Shown piece after piece: positions 58,400-64,000 of a stretch of DNA of 64,000 nucleotides. Under the pieces are notes generated by a model. It worked only from the letters and a program-made list of their open reading frames with translations. It ran no database searches and was not told the origin of the DNA. The translations under genes were made by a program, and so were the position numbers. The stretch is from Drosophila pseudoobscura. Its lineage: Eukaryota; Arthropoda; Insecta; Diptera; Drosophilidae. Position 1 is the first letter of the stretch; the number at the start of each line of letters is the position of its first letter. The stretch is taken from the NCBI RefSeq assembly GCF_009870125.1, contig NC_046683.1:9176001-9240000 (forward strand), in the 5' to 3' direction.

Positions 58400-61300
58400 A
58401 GAAAGGACACTGTGCTATAGATATGATAAGTTCTTGGCCTTATGAATTATTTGGAGTCGGTGTTCGAAACAAATTGTTTTATTACTTTTGACATTTCTTG
58501 CTTGGCTCTCTAGCTTTTGTTGTTCTCTTGTCATATGATTTTATTATTTTAAGATCCTGTGATTATGGGCAGGTTTCATCTTAGAGTAAATGAATTGTTT
58601 AAATGTGTTTTTCGAGAGTTGTTACCACAGTCATATACATGTGTACATATTTAGTTCTAATTGTATCTGTAAGAGCACTGCGGGATGGCACTCTTATTAA
58701 TGTTCGGAGGTATTCCCAAATATCTGATGGCAAAGGACCAAGCGATTTGCAAAGGAGAGCATTGCACTGAAACTAGAAATTGAAAACAACGAACGGTGAA
58801 TGGTGGTGACCCCGACAATCCATTGGCCTCCACCCAGCACTCTGCATACCGATACCAGTCTACAGTCGCTCCTACTCTGACTGCAACTCCGGAGAAGAGC
58901 TCCGGACCTGGCCAGACCAGACTCTCTTATCGCTGCCGTCGTATTCCGGAGCCAGTTGCCGTCTGCAGCTTAAACAAGCTGCTTTCTAGGGAGGAGGGTC
59001 ACCACCCGCCCTGCTACCCCTGCTATTCTTATGTTCCTCCCTTGCTCTCCATGTGAATTTGTTTGTTTGTTTGTTCATTTTTCGGACTTTAAATGCGCTC
59101 TGGCATTGCAGTCTGCCGTTGACTGGTTAATTTGATGATTTTGTGAAATAAGATATAATCAGGAGACTGGAAATCTGTGCTCCCTCTCTCGCTCTCTCTC
59201 TCTCTCTCTATATCAAAGCAACAAACAGCTTTGAAAACTCGACTCTTCAACATTTTCGTCAAACGATCCCGACTGTGTGGCACCTTCCGTTTGGGCACCT
59301 ATTTAGGGTTAAATTTCACTCCGAAAATTTATCCGGCCTAATTAATGTGTAAGGCCCAAGTGAGGACTGCCTGGGGCAGGGACTGGGGCTGTGTAAACAG
59401 AAGCCCAAAAGTGTGGAGTGTACGCAGTTGGGGGTGTTGGCATATTGCTGATTTTCTGGGCTCCCTGGTTAAATGCTTTAATTGAAATTAATAACCGCAG
59501 TCAGCAGTTGAGCAGTTGAGCAGTCAAGCAGTGGAGGCAGTCTGCTGAAGCTGTTGCTGTTGCTGGAGCGTATTCCCCTAAACGGAGAACCCCGTGGCTT
59601 CGGCATAGACGCCGAGAATTTTCAATTGTTTTCATTAAAAGTCAATTTTTGATACGCGAAGACGCTTCAGCGGCTAACTTCAACCCTTTCCGGGTGTCCT
59701 TTCGGTCCCGTTTTCAGTCCTTGTTTTGAGCCGCCCTCGCATAATTTCTGCTTCATTTTGATTCTGGCCAACGGCTGCGGTCGGTCATGCCCCATTGAGC
59801 TCCGTAACGGCTGTCAAGGGTCGCGGGAGGGAGCGAGAAAGAGTGAGAGGGGTAGTGGTAGTGGAGAAGGCGTCGTGATTGAAACTGAAAGTATTTAAAA
59901 TATGATTAGAAAATTTGCTTATCGAGGTCGAGGTGTATCTTGTGCCATGGCTGTGCTCTTTAAAGAGAAATTTTCACTTACAGAAAATACAATATTTTTC
60001 TAACGAATTGTATTCTTGATCTATCAAGGCTATCAAATTACCCTTTCCTTCTTCTAGTCCCACTATTCGTATCCCTTCCGCTCTACATTTAAGCTTTTCT
60101 CTTAGAGTTATTCTGTTTCCTCGCGGCTTCATCCTGCATTACGAGTATTCCTCATCATAATGTAATGCTCTTTCTCTGAGTTAAAAAGAGGCAAAATAGG
60201 AGGTTGACGGGTGGGAAAAGTGGCTTAGCGGTTAGCGGCAAAAGGACGGGCTGACAGGCGGGGTTTCAGTGACGTTTTTTCCCCGAGTATTATTACGTAA
60301 TTTGCGATAAATGTCATGCAGCATCATCCTTCTATTCGTATTCGTATAAGTCGTCTGTGTGTGTGCGTATGTGTGTGTGTGTGTGGGAGTGTGAGAAATT
60401 TGTAGTAGTTTCTGAATGAAATGGAGGCAGGATATATAGGTAGTGAGGGCAGAGGGCAGAGGGAGAGGGGGCGGTGCAGGCTCAGTGCTCATTGCGGTGG
60501 CAAAAGTTATTTGCTGTGTTATTTTCACAACAACTTCCGCTTTGGCGCAGAAACGGATATCCGGTCTCTGAGTGAGAGATGTAGATGGAGAAGGAGATGC
60601 AGATGCAGATGCAGATGAAGGGGGGGTATGAGAGAGAGTTTGGGAAATTTGTTGTTGGTGCAGCTGCTTGGACTTGCTGTCTTGTCTGTTGTATGCCCCC
60701 AAAAACAGACCAGCCCCCCATCCCTTCGCCATATGCAGATTTTGCTTTTACAACTCTCGATCCAAACTTTGACTTGTGCAGATATACACCCCCCCATCCC
60801 CCATCCACCATCCCCGTCTCCCCACTCCCAGTAGTCCACGCAATTTAAACTTTCTGATTAATTTTAATAAATATATTTTTGTCCTTTATTTGTAGAATTT
60901 GTTCGTTTACCATATATATATATATATAGTATGTATATATATATATATAATTTTATATATATAATTTCCTTTGTGGTTGTATATATTCGTGTTTCGTTAT
61001 TACATATATATATAAGTTATACTTTATACTTTATACGATTTATACTCGTAGATATATGTCCATACATATATTTATATTCCTCTTCTTTGTTTTTTTATGG
61101 GAAGGGGGGGAGGGGGTTTGGGATTATCGTGAACTTTGATTAAGCTTCAGTTTTGGGTAAATTTTTGTTGAAGATCCTTAAATCTTCGCAGATCTGGTTT
61201 TTGTATTATGGTTTATCTTTATTTCGATCGATAAATAATCGATATTGTATCGATGATCATTATTTTAACTATAAATGAAATCGCTTCACCGGCTATATAC

Positions 61301-64000
61301 AATTTTGAGATGTTTTTTTTCTAATCAACTTTCTTATATATGTACATTCTTACACTAAAGAGAAACTGGGAGCAACAAAAAAGGCGTGTAACCAAGGGTT
61401 CGTACATCGTATAGTTATACTCCATATAGATATAGATCTAGATATTATCTCCAACAAAAACCATATATACAGAATGTCACACAAAACAATACTCTACTCT
61501 GGAATGCTTAAAGGAAATTTCATTTTCTATACGAATTTTCTATAGCTTTAATTTCTTTTTCTTATGCTTTTTGTTTGTTTTGTTTTGAATGATATTTTAT
61601 TCAGCTTTAGGTCTGCTAATAATGGCACATAATATTATTGTTGATTTTTGTTTTATTCCCATTTTGATATATGTAAGTACCAGTACCATATAGAGACACT
61701 GAGATTGGTTAGAGATACACAGACGCGTGTGTACGAGTATTTATGCATGTGTGTATGTGGGGGGTAGGTTGGGGGGTAGTCATTATACATATACATCTAT
61801 CAAGCGCCCGCTGAGCATATGAACAACCTTCAATGGATTAAATTTCTATATATGTAATTTATTAATAATTTCCTCATCAGTTTTTACAAATGTTCTTTCC
61901 AGATTTTCCCCTGGATATTACGCTTTATACAGGAACAGAAACAAACACTTTATATTTATCCGTGAATATATATGTACATATATATTTATATATATATATG
62001 CATGTATGTATGTATATGTAGTATTTTATGTTCGGGTATATGTATATGGGGGGGATGGCCAGTGGATAGATTTTTAGATGGTTTGGTTGCTTGTTTGTGT
62101 CTAGATTTGGTTTTATTGTTATTATATAATTGCTGCACACACACACACACACACATACACACACACGAGACAGAGAAAGAGAGAGGAGCAGCTCTTAATT
62201 AAAATTGCAACAAATGAACAATGAGACAGTGTCAAAGGCTGCCTGCCCCCCGAAACCCGAACCCCGAACCCCGAACGCCAAACTGAGACAACTGTTGCAC
62301 AATGACATCCCAAGCTCAAGCTCGAGATGAATCCAAATAAAATTTCAATTAAATCAATTCAAGCATGTGGCAAGGCATGCTGCAGTTAGCCAGAGTGAGC
62401 AGCCCCTCTCCCTCCCCCGCCGGGGGTCAAATAAGGTCGAGACTGGGGTCCAGCGTCAAGTGTCCTTCGGCCGGGCTGCATTCTCAAGTGCTCCACATGC
62501 ACAGTGGACACATGCAACAACCTGAAGCAGCTGTAATTGAATTTCGGCTTTGCTGATTCTGGATTCTGCTCAGTTCTATTCTCTATTCTGCTCTGTTATG
62601 CTGCTGCTGCTGCTGCTGCTCTGCACTTCTGGAGTGGCTTGTTATCTTGTATTTGTTTAATTTTATTTTGCTGGCAGTCATCCACTGATGGAAAGATTAC
62701 TGCTGGAAGCCAAAGATGCAAGTGAAGGCGAGGCGGGGCGGCTGTTGCAGTTGCCGTTGCCGTTGCCGTTGCTGTTGCTGTTGAGCAGCTGTTGCTTGTC
62801 AGCCATTGAGACATTACAAAGCGAAGACCATTTACATGGATGCACACATACACACACACTCACAGATGCAACCACTCACACATGCCCATTCATACACACG
62901 CACACGCACGCACACAAACTCATTTCATTATTAAATCAAAAAAGTTGAGTAAATTTCTGCCAGCGCGTGTATGTATGTCCGTCTCTCTCTGCCACTGTCT
63001 GTCTCTTTCTGTGTGTGTAACAATTCAACTTGATTGCCATTTGTTTTTAGCGAGCTGCTGTGTCCTGCCCTCCCCCCTCCCCCCTCCCCCCTCCGCACCC
63101 CACTCCCTCCACACGGCCACCAATGCCTCCAACAGCACTACATGCGGCAAATGTTTTGCGGCCAACACACGCACACAAGTACATGCACCATCGCCATGCC
63201 ATCCCACATCCAACATCCCTCTCCAGAGAAGTAAGCGGTGTATTCAATTAAACTTCCGTCAAACATGAAGCATCCTCCGACACGCCCACACCACCACCCA
63301 GCCACCGTTTCAGGGCTGCCTTGAGGTTATAAAATAAACATGTTGCCACACACAAAATTTAAATAGATACAAGTTTGCTGCCACACTGCATAACACGGAG
63401 AAGCCGCAGTGGAACAGAAAAAAGAAAGGCAACAAAAAAGAAAAAGAATCGCTCAAAGATGATGAAGCAAGTGGATATAAGCAGCAGGATATAAGAATGT
63501 AAGCCAGGAGATGCTCTTTAGCCAAGAGGTAAAAAGTACTAGCCAGAAGGAATTTTAAATGAAAAATAGGTAGGGAAAATATGCCACGAAGGGGGATACA
63601 TCGATAGATAGATAGAAATGAAGCTAAAACGATATATTCAGAGGGATAGAAAATGTAATAAGATTGCCATAGATCCAGAGTCACAGACACAGAAGGATAG
63701 CAACGGTGTAAGTCTTGCTTCTTGAAAATTTCTATAGGCGAGGAAGTCCCTAAAGAGAGAAAGATTGAGATATAGGGAAATCAAAGACAGAAAAACCTGA
63801 TCGTTTTGGCTTTATATACCCACAAATTGGGAATGTGGAAAGAGTATCAAAAGCGGGGGATCTCCATTAAGAACCTTTTCCCCATCTCCATGCCTCATAT
63901 TCTCCTCTTTCCCAAAACAAAAGCAACTTAAAGACAGCAGGCACAACATAACAGAACACAACACAACATAAGTATGATAAAAAGGGGGGAATGCGAAATT
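58400..64000. other. No supported gene: intergenic or intron
   Basis: Low-complexity DNA. GT/CA runs at about 60358-60382, 62138-62166 and 62840-62910; a GCAGAT run near 60597; TA-rich DNA at about 60913-61080 and 61960-62040; CTG runs near 62600 and 62760; and a CCCTCCC run near 63070. AT-rich DNA at about 60850-62100 could be a 3' UTR of a minus-strand gene, but I find no coding exon to go with it. An 86-codon frame at 58796-59056 has a mixed composition but no support. Confidence 0.4.

Noticed and set aside
58796..59056. 86-codon plus-strand frame
   Set aside because: Fair composition but no context, no poly(A) signal and no family likeness; not enough to call.

Overview
The window reads as nuclear DNA of a Drosophila species. 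The genes have many short introns with GTAAGT/GTGAGT donors. They sit among large introns full of CA, CAG and GA microsatellites and long AT-rich 3' ends. The neighbours alpha-Man-Ia and Hyperkinetic lie together on the X (Muller A) in Drosophila. The sequence does not look like D. melanogaster itself, and an obscura-group species is my guess (inference).

Layout, left to right. (1) 1-5009, + strand: the last intron and last five exons of the Golgi class I alpha-1,2-mannosidase alpha-Man-Ia, with an AT-rich 3' UTR to about 7.1 kb. (2) 8.9-9.75 kb: a possible one-exon gene for a 76-residue protein. (3) 11.9-37.4 kb, + strand: Hyperkinetic (Hk), the aldo-keto-reductase beta subunit of Shaker-type K+ channels. 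Splice phases suggest at least three alternative N-termini feeding one core. Its 3' end is unusual: an open frame runs on through two UGA-C stops, and a 57-base optional intron swaps the normal tail for one ending in a CaaX-like CLIQ. (4) 37.4-41.35 kb: very long A-rich Hk 3' region. (5) 41.7-46.9 kb: a foldback-type mobile element, with inverted arms of nearly 2 kb around a small hairpin and five tandem units of about 312 bp on one side. (6) 48.1-50.76 kb, + strand: a Ro60 (TROVE-domain RNA-binding) gene with 10 exons. Its N-terminus is built from repeated small exons, and its vWA domain has lost the metal-binding motif. (7) 53.9-58.3 kb, - strand: a GAS8/DRC4 ciliary gene, convergent with Ro60, whose start codon is the last three bases of exon 1. 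(8) 58.4-64 kb: no gene I can support.

The genes are not one pathway. The most interesting places are the Hk 3' end, the remodelled Ro60, and the foldback element between them. All exon joins were made by eye from splice sites, phase and protein family likeness. No alignment or database search was run.
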